This document shows positions 7,346 to 15,133 of a stretch of DNA of 64,000 nucleotides, piece by piece. The DNA is from SFHK01 sp045538305. GTDB taxonomy: Bacteria > Bacillota > Clostridia > Christensenellales > Aristaeellaceae. The position numbers and the translations under genes are program-made. Under the pieces are notes generated by a model that saw only the letters and a list, made by a program, of their open reading frames with translations, was not told where the DNA came from and made no database searches. The stretch covers positions 31,515 to 95,514 of the forward strand of contig JAZSRC010000051.1 of assembly GCA_045538305.1 (NCBI GenBank), read 5' to 3'. Each line of letters opens with the position of its first letter. Within the stretch, counting starts at the first letter, position 1.

Positions 7346-9322
7346 TTAATTGCCGTAAGCAATTGTTTCAAATCCAAGCGCTTTCAGGCGCGTTTCGGCT
7401 TCGGAACCCGGTTTGCACACAAACAGAATTCCGGCATCCGCGTCAAATGCATCTAAAGCAATGGATGTAACGGTATCCGGCAAAAGGATTACGCTGAGCT
7501 TGTCTGCATCCGCAAATGCACCGGAGGGGATGTGCGTAATCACGGTGTTGGAAAGATCGATGAATTCTGCGCTCAGAGCGCCCGTGAACGCGCCTTCTTC
7601 CAACGCTTTCAGTCCGTCCGGCAGCATGATGTGCTGATCCGGCTTGATAATCATGAACGGATTATTGTTTGTAACGGCATATCTGTGCGCTGCGGAGCCT
7701 GCGGCGGAAGCAAGCGTGATATGCTCTTTAAACGCCTGATCCGAAATCTGATTGATCTGCTCCGGAACGGTAATCCGCTTGAGACTTTCATCCGTAAAGG
7801 CGTATTCCTGTATGCGGACTACCGGGAAGGAAGCGAGCATAGCTGGAATTTCGAGCGATTCACCGGTTCCTTTGTAGCTGACGATGATCGCTTCGTCATT
7901 TTCAATCTGATATACGATGCCGCTTTCATCCGTAATTCCCGTGATATCGCGCATGTATTCGGGAATGCGCATGGCGCACCAGCCGCTAGTGCCCGTGCTG
8001 GAAACGCCCCAGCCCCAGTTATAGGACGAACCGGGATAGGTTTCATATATGGTAATGGTCATATCCGGGAACAGATATCCAAGCGACGCGTACGATGTTC
8101 CGGGCCCTGAACGAAGGTTCAAAGACGTAGAAACGGTAATCAGGTATATGGGGAACTCTTCTTCGGCCGGGTCGCCGTATTCCACAATGAACCCGCCCGC
8201 ATCTGCGGAGCTGTCCGGAAGATCCAACCATTTGCCGGCTGTCGATTGGGCAAGGCGGCCGTTTGCATTATCGCCGTATGAAACGCCGGGGTGGCTCTGC
8301 GCCCATTTTCCCTCGGCAAAATCGTCCCAGAACATTTCGCCCGATTCCCACATCCAGTTACCGTTTGCGTATCTGCCGCCCAGCCAGCATGCGCCTTCTG
8401 CTTCGCTTATGAGCGCGGATATCGCTTCGTATTCGTCCGTCGACTGAACGGAGGCCAGATATCCGCCCTTTCCGGCGGCAAAAACGCTGGCATTCGTCCA
8501 TGTATAGCCGCCCTTGTAGTATTCATAGGTATGTCCGTTTACCGTACAGGAGGCGTCGGGCTGCGTGTCTGCTTCAAGCGACTTCTCCCATACGGCATAC
8601 AGCGTAATATCGCTGTTATCCGAGTAGGTATCGCCGGATGTAAAGTCGACGGAGCCCGTTTTGCTTTTCGACCAGCCGATGTGCGTATAGCCTGCCCGCG
8701 TAGGGGATATAGAGGTGATTACAAGCGGAACGCCTTCTTTTTTGGTTGTGGCGGCAGGCGCATTCTTGCCGCCGTTCGCGTTGTATGTAACGGTGTAGGT
8801 TTCAATGCTTCCGCCGTAACCCTTCCAGTAGATGTTGACTGCGTTTGTGCCGCGTGTTACACCCTTTGCATATCGGTTTGCCGGGATCTCATAATATACG
8901 CAGAAATAGTAGGCGGAGTCGTATGCGCCTTGCGCCGTGTTTGGCAGGGCTTTCAGATAGTTGCCCACGCTTTTTTTGTTGTTTTCCAGTTCGTATACCA
9001 GATATCCCAGCTGCCCTTCCAGACTTTTCCAGCTTTCAAAGCCATTATTCTCGCAATAATTGATCAGCGACTGCCGTCTGGAATTCCATTGGCATATGCC
9101 GTAGGCGTCGCCGCCGTCGCCGATGGCTTCGGGGTTGAAATTGCTTTCCGAACGAATGTTGGATAAAATTCCGCATGCCGCCGCGCAGTTTAGCCCGTAC
9201 TCGTCCGTAAGATATGCGTGTATGATCTCCTTATTTTCATTTGCGTCTGCAAGTGCAATGGTTGAACCTGCAATTGACAAAGCAAAGAAAAGGAGGATCC
9301 ATGCCCGGATATGCTTGCGCAT
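7346..9322 (-). CDS. Secreted multidomain lysozyme with InlB-type repeat, C-type-lectin-like, SH3 and leucine-rich parts
   Basis: A 658-residue exported protein. After a signal peptide ending near ALADA, the N-terminal ~150 residues match the phage-tail lysozyme family (GILSNIRSESNFNPEAIGD and DAYGICQWNSRR, with the likely catalytic Glu in SESNF). Then follow a Listeria-Bacteroides (InlB B) repeat (YTVTYNANGG to LYAVWEK), a C-type-lectin-like domain (GYLASVQSTDEYEAI, CWLGG, MWESGE), a bacterial SH3 domain (LNLRSGPGTSYASLGYL) and a BspA-like leucine-rich region (VVRIQEYAF, ALEEGAF). The start is ATG 9322, preceded by AGGAGG at 11 bases and directly followed by the signal peptide. It probably cuts peptidoglycan outside the cell, with the other domains giving wall or ligand binding. 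It has its own consensus promoter. Confidence 0.85.
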   Translation of the reverse strand: MRKHIRAWILLFFALSIAGSTIALADANENKEIIHAYLTDEYGLNCAAACGILSNIRSESNFNPEAIGDGGDAYGICQWNSRRQSLINYCENNGFESWKSLEGQLGYLVYELENNKKSVGNYLKALPNTAQGAYDSAYYFCVYYEIPANRYAKGVTRGTNAVNIYWKGYGGSIETYTVTYNANGGKNAPAATTKKEGVPLVITSISPTRAGYTHIGWSKSKTGSVDFTSGDTYSDNSDITLYAVWEKSLEADTQPDASCTVNGHTYEYYKGGYTWTNASVFAAGKGGYLASVQSTDEYEAISALISEAEGACWLGGRYANGNWMWESGEMFWDDFAEGKWAQSHPGVSYGDNANGRLAQSTAGKWLDLPDSSADAGGFIVEYGDPAEEEFPIYLITVSTSLNLRSGPGTSYASLGYLFPDMTITIYETYPGSSYNWGWGVSSTGTSGWCAMRIPEYMRDITGITDESGIVYQIENDEAIIVSYKGTGESLEIPAMLASFPVVRIQEYAFTDESLKRITVPEQINQISDQAFKEHITLASAAGSAAHRYAVTNNNPFMIIKPDQHIMLPDGLKALEEGAFTGALSAEFIDLSNTVITHIPSGAFADADKLSVILLPDTVTSIALDAFDADAGILFVCKPGSEAETRLKALGFETIAYGN

Positions 9323-9366
9323 GTTTTTGCGTGCCTCCTGTGTGATAAGCATATACTTCCAAGTTT

Positions 9367-9395
9367 ACTATACACGATGAACGAGGAAATGTCAA
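9367..9395 (-). promoter_or_regulatory. Sigma-A promoter of the lysozyme gene
   Basis: On the minus strand TTGACA (9390-9395) and TATAGT (9367-9372) are separated by 17 bases. This places the transcript start about 38 bases ahead of the chosen ATG. Between here and the pseudouridine synthase an imperfect inverted repeat GCTCCGC/GCGGAGC is seen at about 9423-9462. Confidence 0.75.
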
Positions 9396-9487
9396 TTTCC
9401 GCATCAGTATGGAGGAATCAGAATGCTCCGCCATGCAGAGGTCTTGCCTGCAAAGCGGAGCGTGAAAGTTGATATATACGGAAGAAA

Positions 9488-10381
9488 TCATTTAACTTCA
9501 TTGAGTATTCTTTGAAGCTCGTCCGGAAGGGGTGATGAAAACTCCACGGTCCTGCCCGTAAGCGGATGGGTAAAGCGAATATACGCCGAATGAAGCGCAA
9601 AGCGTTCGGGCAGTATATCGCGCTTTTCCGTACCGTACAGGAAATCGCCGTATATCGGGCAGCCGATGGCGCTTGTGTGCACGCGAATCTGGTGCGTACG
9701 CCCGGTTTCCAGCGACAGGTGCAATAGGGCAAGGCCATTTTTTACATGGAGGGTTTTGTATCTGGTTGCGCAGGCTTTTCCGTCCGGGCGCACCTCGCGC
9801 CGGACGGTAGCGCCGTCGGCTTTCCCGATGGGAAGATCGATTCTGCCGCTTTCCGGGTTCGGCACACCATCCGTGATTGCCAGATATTCGCGCACGAATT
9901 CCGGGGTGTGAAGCTGCTTTTGCATCAGCATCTGCGCATGCGCGTTTTTTGCGGCGGCCATCAGTCCGCTGGTTCCCTTGTCCAGCCGGTTCACCGGACG
10001 GAACACAAAGCCAGGTTTATCGCGGTATAGATACATAAGCCGGTTTTCCAGCGTGTTGTCCGGCTGTTTGGGCGACGACTGCGTGGCAAGCGGCGCTTCC
10101 TTATCGATAACAATAACGTCTTCATCCTCATAAATGATCTGAACCGGCGCGTTTTCCGGCGTTATGATGAAATCGGGTTCGTCGTCTATCAGGCTGACGG
10201 TAATGGTTTCGCCCTTTTTTACCTTATAGTCTGCGTGTACGCTTGCGCCGTTTACGCACAGAGTGCCGTTGGCCTTTGCGCGTGCAAGCTGGTGGCTGGA
10301 AATAGATAACTTTGAACGGACTACGCGTTTGATCAGCCTGCCGTCGTCATCTTCCAGCGCAATATAGGTAAGCGTTCTCAT
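9488..10381 (-). CDS. RluA-family pseudouridine synthase
   Basis: A 297-residue enzyme that isomerises uridine to pseudouridine in rRNA or tRNA. An S4-like RNA-binding segment covers about residues 14-70 (SSHQLARAKANGTLCVNG), and the catalytic motif RLDKGTSG places the nucleophile at Asp134. The later GRTHQIRVHTSAIGCPIYGD motif is also typical of RluA/RluD-type enzymes. The exact target base cannot be told from sequence. It begins 73 bases after the thrS stop and could be read through from thrS; a GC hairpin lies between. Confidence 0.92.
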   Translation of the reverse strand: MRTLTYIALEDDDGRLIKRVVRSKLSISSHQLARAKANGTLCVNGASVHADYKVKKGETITVSLIDDEPDFIITPENAPVQIIYEDEDVIVIDKEAPLATQSSPKQPDNTLENRLMYLYRDKPGFVFRPVNRLDKGTSGLMAAAKNAHAQMLMQKQLHTPEFVREYLAITDGVPNPESGRIDLPIGKADGATVRREVRPDGKACATRYKTLHVKNGLALLHLSLETGRTHQIRVHTSAIGCPIYGDFLYGTEKRDILPERFALHSAYIRFTHPLTGRTVEFSSPLPDELQRILNEVK

Positions 10382-10417
10382 GATGGTGTTCCTGCACTAT
10401 GTTCGTTTACATGTCCG

Positions 10418-10441
10418 CCCGCCCGTTGCCGGTCGGGCGGG
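10418..10441. other. GC-rich hairpin between thrS and the pseudouridine synthase gene
   Basis: CCCGCCCG (10418-10425) pairs with CGGGCGGG (10434-10441) around eight bases. T residues follow only on the plus strand, so on the strand of the flanking genes it lacks the U tract of a standard terminator. It may attenuate read-through or protect an mRNA end. Confidence 0.45.
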
Positions 10442-10454
10442 AAGTGTTTTTTGC

Positions 10455-12389
10455 TTATTTCTTTGCTCTCGTGTCGACGACGTCCTTAAGCAGCGAGCCG
10501 AATGCGTCAAAGCTCATGGCTCCCAGATCGCCCTCTGCGCGGTGGCGTACGGATACGGTGCTTTCAGCCATGTCGCGATCTCCTACAATCAGCATATAGG
10601 GGATCTTTTCAAGCTGAGCGTCGCGGATCTTCTTGCCGATCTTGTTGCCGGTTACATCGGCCTCGGCGCGGAAGCCAAGGGCGGCGAGCTTGTTCTTAAG
10701 CTCGATGGCGTAATCGGCGGCGCGGTCGGTTACCGAGAGGATGCGAACCTGCTCGGGAGCCATCCACGTGGGCAGCGCGCCGGCATAGGTTTCGATCAGG
10801 TAGGCGAGGGTACGCTCGTAGCAGCCCAGACTGGTGCGGTGAATGATGTAGGGCAGCTTCTTTTCGCCGCTTTCATCGATGTAATACATGCCGAAGCGCT
10901 CTGCGAGCAGCATGTCAATCTGCAGCGTTACGATGGTGTCTTCCTTACCGAATACGTTGTGATACTGAATGTCGAGCTTCGGACCGTAGAACGCGGCTTC
11001 GTCGATGCCGATTTCGTAGTTTACGCCCAGGTCGTCCAGAATCTCCTTCATGATGGCCTGCGCGGTTTCCCACTGCTCCTTCGTGCCTTCGTACTTGTTC
11101 TTGGGATTCTCGGGATCCCACTGGGAGAAGCGGAAGGTGCACTTGTCGAGCATGCCTACGGTATCCAGCATATACTTGGCAAGCTCCAGACAGCCCTTGA
11201 ATTCCTCTGCCAGCTGATCGGGACGAAGCACCAGATGGCCTTCGGAAATCGTGAACTGGCGTACGCGGATCAGGCCGTGCATTTCGCCGGAATCCTCATT
11301 GCGGAAAAGCGTGGAAGTTTCGCCAAGGCGCATGGGCAGCTCTCTGTAGCTCCTCTGGCGGTTCAGGTATACCTGATACTGGAAGGGGCAGGTCATCGGG
11401 CGCAGGGCGAAGCATTCCTTCGTCTCGTCATAGGGATCGCCGAGAATAAACATGCCGTCCAGATAGTGATCCCAATGGCCGGAAATACGGTACAGATCGC
11501 GCTTGGCCATCAGGGGAGTTTTGGTGAGAAGATAGCCGGCCTTCTGCTCGGTGTCTTCTACCCAGCGCTGCAGAAGCTGAATCACGCGCGCGCCCTTGGG
11601 CAGCAGGATCGGAAGGCCCTGGCCAATGGAATCCACGGTGGTGAAGTATTCAAGCTCGCGGCCCAGTTTGTTGTGGTCGCGTTTAAGCGCGTCCTCGCGG
11701 GCGGCTACATAGGCGTCCAGCTCTTCCTTGGTGGCGAAAGCGGTTGCATAGATGCGCTGAAGCATCTTGTTCTTTTCGCTGCCGCGCCAGTAAGCGCCGG
11801 CGATGGACATGATTTTTACAGCCTTGATTTTTCCGAGGCTCGGAAGGTGCGGCCCTGCGCAAAGATCGGTGAAGCCGTCCTGCTTGTAGAAGGAAATCGC
11901 TTCGCCTTCCGGGAGTTCGTTAATGAGCTCTACCTTATAGGGTTCGTCCTTCATCAGTTCAAGCGCTTCCTCGCGGGGCAGCTCAAAGCGCTCCATGCGG
12001 CTGTTCTTTTTGATGATTTTGGTCATTTCCTTTTCGACCTGCGCAATAAAATCGGTCGTGAAGGGCTCGTCTACGTCAAAATCGTAGTAGAAGCCGTTGT
12101 CGATGGCCGGGCCGATGGCCAGCTTTGCCGCGGGGCGCAGCGCCTTAACCGCCTGGGCGAGCACGTGGCTTGCGCTGTGACGCAGAACGCGAAGGCCTTC
12201 CGGATCGCTGCCGGTGAGGATTTCAATAGAGGCGTCTTCGTTTACGGGGGCGGCCAGATCGGTTACAACGCCGTTTACTTTGGCGGCCAGCGCGGCTTTT
12301 TTCAGATCTTTATCGATTTCGCCGAGCATGTCAAGCGTGTTGGTTCCGTTTGCAAATTCCAGAATTTTGTCCTGATACGAGATTTTCAT
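10455..12389 (-). CDS. thrS: Threonine--tRNA ligase
   Basis: Class II aminoacyl-tRNA synthetase that charges tRNA-Thr. The 644-residue protein has the TGS domain (residues 1-60), the editing domain with the HxxxH motif in RHSASHVLAQA, the class II catalytic core with the zinc-ligand Cys in MTCPFQYQVY, and the anticodon-binding domain beginning near PEQVRILSVTD. ATG 12389 was chosen because GGAGGAAAAG precedes it at eight bases and the TGS domain starts there; the open frame extends 27 codons further into the T-box leader, which is not coding. The gene is controlled by the T-box riboswitch just upstream. Confidence 0.97.
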   Translation of the reverse strand: MKISYQDKILEFANGTNTLDMLGEIDKDLKKAALAAKVNGVVTDLAAPVNEDASIEILTGSDPEGLRVLRHSASHVLAQAVKALRPAAKLAIGPAIDNGFYYDFDVDEPFTTDFIAQVEKEMTKIIKKNSRMERFELPREEALELMKDEPYKVELINELPEGEAISFYKQDGFTDLCAGPHLPSLGKIKAVKIMSIAGAYWRGSEKNKMLQRIYATAFATKEELDAYVAAREDALKRDHNKLGRELEYFTTVDSIGQGLPILLPKGARVIQLLQRWVEDTEQKAGYLLTKTPLMAKRDLYRISGHWDHYLDGMFILGDPYDETKECFALRPMTCPFQYQVYLNRQRSYRELPMRLGETSTLFRNEDSGEMHGLIRVRQFTISEGHLVLRPDQLAEEFKGCLELAKYMLDTVGMLDKCTFRFSQWDPENPKNKYEGTKEQWETAQAIMKEILDDLGVNYEIGIDEAAFYGPKLDIQYHNVFGKEDTIVTLQIDMLLAERFGMYYIDESGEKKLPYIIHRTSLGCYERTLAYLIETYAGALPTWMAPEQVRILSVTDRAADYAIELKNKLAALGFRAEADVTGNKIGKKIRDAQLEKIPYMLIVGDRDMAESTVSVRHRAEGDLGAMSFDAFGSLLKDVVDTRAKK

Positions 12390-12404
12390 GTGCTTTTCCT
12401 CCAG

Positions 12405-12640
12405 TTTCGAAAATGAAAAACGCCCGTCCCTTCCATATCGAAGGGACGAGCGGTATGCCCGTGGTTCCACCCAACTGACGAAATTGCTTTCGCCGCTTTA
12501 AGGGGCTGTATCGCGCCCGATGCGCCGACTGTCGGGAGGCGGTGCGCTCATTTACGGTGTGCCGCGCGCGCTTTCAGCCTGTGACGCCCGCTCTCTTTTG
12601 CTCCTTGAAAATGAACAATTCTCCGTCGTCCAATCGGAAT
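12405..12640 (-). promoter_or_regulatory. T-box riboswitch (threonyl) in the thrS leader
   Basis: On the minus strand the leader carries GGCTGAAAG in a stem I-like region, a possible ACC (Thr) specifier at 12556-12558, and the conserved T-box GGGTGGAACCACGGG (about 12459-12473). This is followed by the terminator CGTCCCTTC...GAAGGGACG and a T5 tract (about 12416-12450). Uncharged tRNA-Thr would stabilise the antiterminator and allow thrS transcription. The T-box and terminator are clear; the specifier position is inferred from spacing only. Confidence 0.92.
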
Positions 12641-12646
12641 AAAACG

Positions 12647-12675
12647 ATTATACGCCCGAAAACATGCAGTGTCAA
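12647..12675 (-). promoter_or_regulatory. Consensus sigma-A promoter of thrS
   Basis: TTGACA (12670-12675) and TATAAT (12647-12652) on the minus strand, both exact consensus hexamers, with a 17-base spacer. Strong constitutive initiation suits control by T-box attenuation. Confidence 0.92.
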
Positions 12676-12706
12676 GGTTTGAATTGTAAAACCTGAAAAA
12701 GGAAAA

Positions 12707-12726
12707 GAGAGGGCAAAAACCCTCTC
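12707..12726 (-). terminator. Terminator of the Gfo/Idh/MocA oxidoreductase gene
   Basis: A perfect 7-bp stem GAGAGGG/CCCTCTC with a six-base loop, followed on the minus strand by TTTTCCTTTTTC. It separates this gene from the thrS promoter. Confidence 0.8.
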
Positions 12727-12750
12727 CGTTTACATGTAATATGAATTGCT

Positions 12751-13812
12751 TTACAGTGCGATTTCCTTGTGCTGCTCGCTGGAATCGTAGATCGCCTGCA
12801 TCATCTTTGCGGTGATGATAACGGTATCGATGTGGGAGGGCAGCTTTTCGCGGGTTTCGATGCATCTTACGAACGCATCGATTTCGTTCTGGAAATGATC
12901 GCGCATCTTGAATTCGGGGGTGTACTCTACCAGAGCGCCATTTTCGAAGGTATATACCTTGAAGGTGGAACCGTAGGTCAGGCGGATGCCGCCCTTATCG
13001 CCCATAAAGTCGATGTAGGTTTCGTTTTCGCCGATATTCTGCGCCCATGCGCCCTGGAAGGAGATGGTGGGGCCGTCGGTGCGGATGATGCCGACTACGG
13101 AATCGTCTACATCATAGGTGCCTTCCACATTTTTGGTATCCTCTGCCCACATGCTCTTGTAGGTGTAGTTTTTCATGTCAACGCCCAGCTTGCAGAACGC
13201 TTCGCCGGATACGGTGAGGGGCTTGGGGTCGCTGGTGCAGTACATAACGATGTCCAGATAGTGTACGCCCCAGTCGATCAGTGCGCCGCCGCCTGCGATG
13301 GCCTTGGTGGTGAATGCACCGCCCAGACCCGGGATGGAGCGGTGTGCGCGGAAGGATGCGTATACATGGAATACGTCGCCGAGCTTGCCTGCGTCGATGT
13401 ACTTTTTGATCATGTTTACGCTGTCATTGAAGCGGTTTACAACGCCGATATTCAGGATGCGGCCGGTTTCGTGCTGAACCTTCTGCATCTCCAGCGCTTC
13501 TTTATAGGTGCGGGCGGCGGGCTTTTCGCAAAGCACGTCCTTGCCGGCGCGCATAGCGTCGATGGCGATCTGCGGATGGGCGTAGTTGGGGGTGCAGACG
13601 GAAACTGCCTGAATCTCGGGATCGTTCAGCGCATCGTGATAATCGGTGATGGCGACGCCGCAGCCGTACTTTTCAACGGCGGCCTGAGCCTTCTCGGGAA
13701 TGATATCGCAGAAATACTTGATTTCTGCATTTTCATTATTCATATAGGAAGGAATGTGGGCGGCGTTTGCAATCGTGCCGCAGCCGATGACGGCAACCTT
13801 GATTTTGCTCAT
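12751..13812 (-). CDS. Gfo/Idh/MocA family NAD(P)-dependent oxidoreductase
   Basis: A 353-residue two-domain dehydrogenase acting on sugars or inositols, cytoplasmic. The N-terminal Rossmann fold starts with KVAVIGCGTIANAAHIP, and the family motif CEKPAARTYKEA holds the Lys of the EKP active-site signature. GGGALIDWGVHYLDIVMYC supplies the conserved His/Asp of the C-terminal domain. ATG 13812 follows GAGAGGAACTTACA. It has its own promoter and terminator, so it is a single-gene unit. The substrate cannot be told; a second member of the family lies in the fused gene at 31.3 kb. Confidence 0.92.
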   Translation of the reverse strand: MSKIKVAVIGCGTIANAAHIPSYMNNENAEIKYFCDIIPEKAQAAVEKYGCGVAITDYHDALNDPEIQAVSVCTPNYAHPQIAIDAMRAGKDVLCEKPAARTYKEALEMQKVQHETGRILNIGVVNRFNDSVNMIKKYIDAGKLGDVFHVYASFRAHRSIPGLGGAFTTKAIAGGGALIDWGVHYLDIVMYCTSDPKPLTVSGEAFCKLGVDMKNYTYKSMWAEDTKNVEGTYDVDDSVVGIIRTDGPTISFQGAWAQNIGENETYIDFMGDKGGIRLTYGSTFKVYTFENGALVEYTPEFKMRDHFQNEIDAFVRCIETREKLPSHIDTVIITAKMMQAIYDSSEQHKEIAL

Positions 13813-13852
13813 TGTAAGTTCCTCTCTTTCCAATACTTATTTGGATGGCTAA

Positions 13853-13881
13853 ATAGTATCAGATACCGCGTCGTTTTTCAA
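13853..13881 (-). promoter_or_regulatory. Promoter of the Gfo/Idh/MocA gene
   Basis: TTGAAA (13876-13881) and TACTAT (13853-13858) on the minus strand with a 17-base spacer, about 40 bases ahead of the ATG. It diverges from the SGNH promoter, with 36 bases between the two -35 hexamers. Confidence 0.6.
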
Positions 13882-13917
13882 GAGGTTCTATGAAAAACCT
13901 TGTAATAACGAGCTTTC

Positions 13918-13946
13918 TTGACAGAAAATTTTCTGAGGGTTACAAT
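13918..13946 (+). promoter_or_regulatory. Promoter with palindrome ahead of the SGNH hydrolase gene
   Basis: TTGACA (13918-13923), 17 bases, TACAAT (13941-13946). A perfect 14-bp palindrome, CAGAAAATTTTCTG (13922-13935), starts inside the -35 and fills the spacer, a good position for a repressor. Confidence 0.7.
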
Positions 13947-13999
13947 AAAACAAACGTAAAAGATAGAATTGTTTATATGGAACGGGGGGCTTAAATAAT

Positions 14000-15079
14000 A
14001 TGATCAGATCAAGGCAGGACAAATGGATTCTGACGGCATGGGAAAATAAGTTAGTGTATGACGAATGCATACTGTTCGCACCCGATATCCATACGCGCGA
14101 AACCGCGCCTTGCCGTCTTTTGTTTGAGCCCGAAAGGATTCTGTCGGTCAGAAGCGATTATCTGAACAGGGAATATGCCGAGGGCATTGATTATGAAGTG
14201 AAGGATGGATGCATTGTGCGGCTGCCCGGCGGCAGTCTTCCGTATTTTTCGTTTGATGAATCTTATCCCGAAACGCCGGCTTCTATTGCCGTTGACAGCG
14301 TGTTTGTACCGGGCCGATATGTGCGCTTTGAAAACGCCGGCATAGAAACGCATAAAAGGCAGATAAAGGTAACTTATGAACGCAGGGGAGGCATGCCGGA
14401 TTTTGTCCGACCTATTCTTGACGATCTGCCCGTTACTAAAAGAAAGCTTCAAAATAAAGAAGACATGCACATTCTGTTTTACGGCGACAGTTTTATGGCA
14501 GGCTGCGACGCCAGCGGCGCAAGCGGAATCGTACCTTATATGGATACGCTGGATTGCCTGATCGTAAAATCGCTGGCGGAATTTTATGATCATCCCCGCA
14601 TTCGCTTTACCAATACGGCTGTCGGCGGCACGGTTTCAAAGTGGGGTCTTGACTGCCTGAATGAACGCGTGTTTCAATATAACCCCGACCTTGTCGTTAT
14701 CAGGTTCGGTATGAACGACGGCTCCACCGGCGTAGAACCGGAGGAGTTTTCGGAAACGATGCGCTTAATCGCTTGTGAGATATGTAAACACAATCCGGAC
14801 TGCGAAGTGATTATCATGACCAGCGAGCTTCCAAATCCCGACTGCAAGGGCTGGACAAAGGAACATGATCGATATGAAGCGTTTCTGGACGCAAAAATTC
14901 AGGATGGGAATGGTGTTTCGAAGGTACGGGTAATGGACTTTTTCAAATACATCTGCAGCGTTAAGGGCTTTTCCTCCATAACCGCTAATTTTATCAACCA
15001 TCCGAATGATTTTATGATTCGCCTGTATGCCAACCTTGTGGCGTCTTCACTCGGCGCGGTAATCAAGGAACAGAATTAA
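14000..15079 (+). CDS. SGNH/GDSL hydrolase family protein with N-terminal beta-rich domain
   Basis: A 359-residue predicted esterase with no signal peptide. An N-terminal region of about 150 residues without a clear family is followed by the SGNH fold: block I FYGDSFMAGCD (nucleophile Ser164), the block II Gly in NTAVGGTVSKWG, block III FGMNDGST (Asn), and a candidate catalytic Asp/His pair in the C-terminal FINHPNDF. Members typically deacetylate sugars or cleave carbohydrate esters. The ATG has a G6 run 10 bases upstream. It is convergent with the cellobiose phosphorylase gene. Confidence 0.82.
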   Translation: MIRSRQDKWILTAWENKLVYDECILFAPDIHTRETAPCRLLFEPERILSVRSDYLNREYAEGIDYEVKDGCIVRLPGGSLPYFSFDESYPETPASIAVDSVFVPGRYVRFENAGIETHKRQIKVTYERRGGMPDFVRPILDDLPVTKRKLQNKEDMHILFYGDSFMAGCDASGASGIVPYMDTLDCLIVKSLAEFYDHPRIRFTNTAVGGTVSKWGLDCLNERVFQYNPDLVVIRFGMNDGSTGVEPEEFSETMRLIACEICKHNPDCEVIIMTSELPNPDCKGWTKEHDRYEAFLDAKIQDGNGVSKVRVMDFFKYICSVKGFSSITANFINHPNDFMIRLYANLVASSLGAVIKEQN

Positions 15080-15082
15080 AGA

Positions 15083-15119
15083 CAGAGGGGGCTGTTGCAT
15101 TCAAACAGCCCCCCCTCTG
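15083..15119. terminator. Shared hairpin between convergent SGNH and cellobiose phosphorylase genes
   Basis: CAGAGGGGGCTGTT pairs with AACAG followed by CCCCCCCTCTG around a short loop, lying 4 bases after the SGNH stop and 15 bases from the phosphorylase stop. Neither strand has a long T tract, so it is probably an imperfect bidirectional terminator. Confidence 0.6.
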
Positions 15120-15133
15120 ACTATAAACAAACT

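Noticed and set aside
10380..12416. Long open frame on the plus strand opposite thrS (and similar ones opposite carB at 27300-29261 and alaS at 43647-45755)
   Set aside because: They mirror clear enzymes base for base on the other strand, have no ribosome binding sites or family motifs, and reflect the codon bias of the real genes.
12390..12470. Upstream extension of the thrS reading frame
   Set aside because: It runs through the T-box terminator and antiterminator, and the TGS domain begins at ATG 12389.
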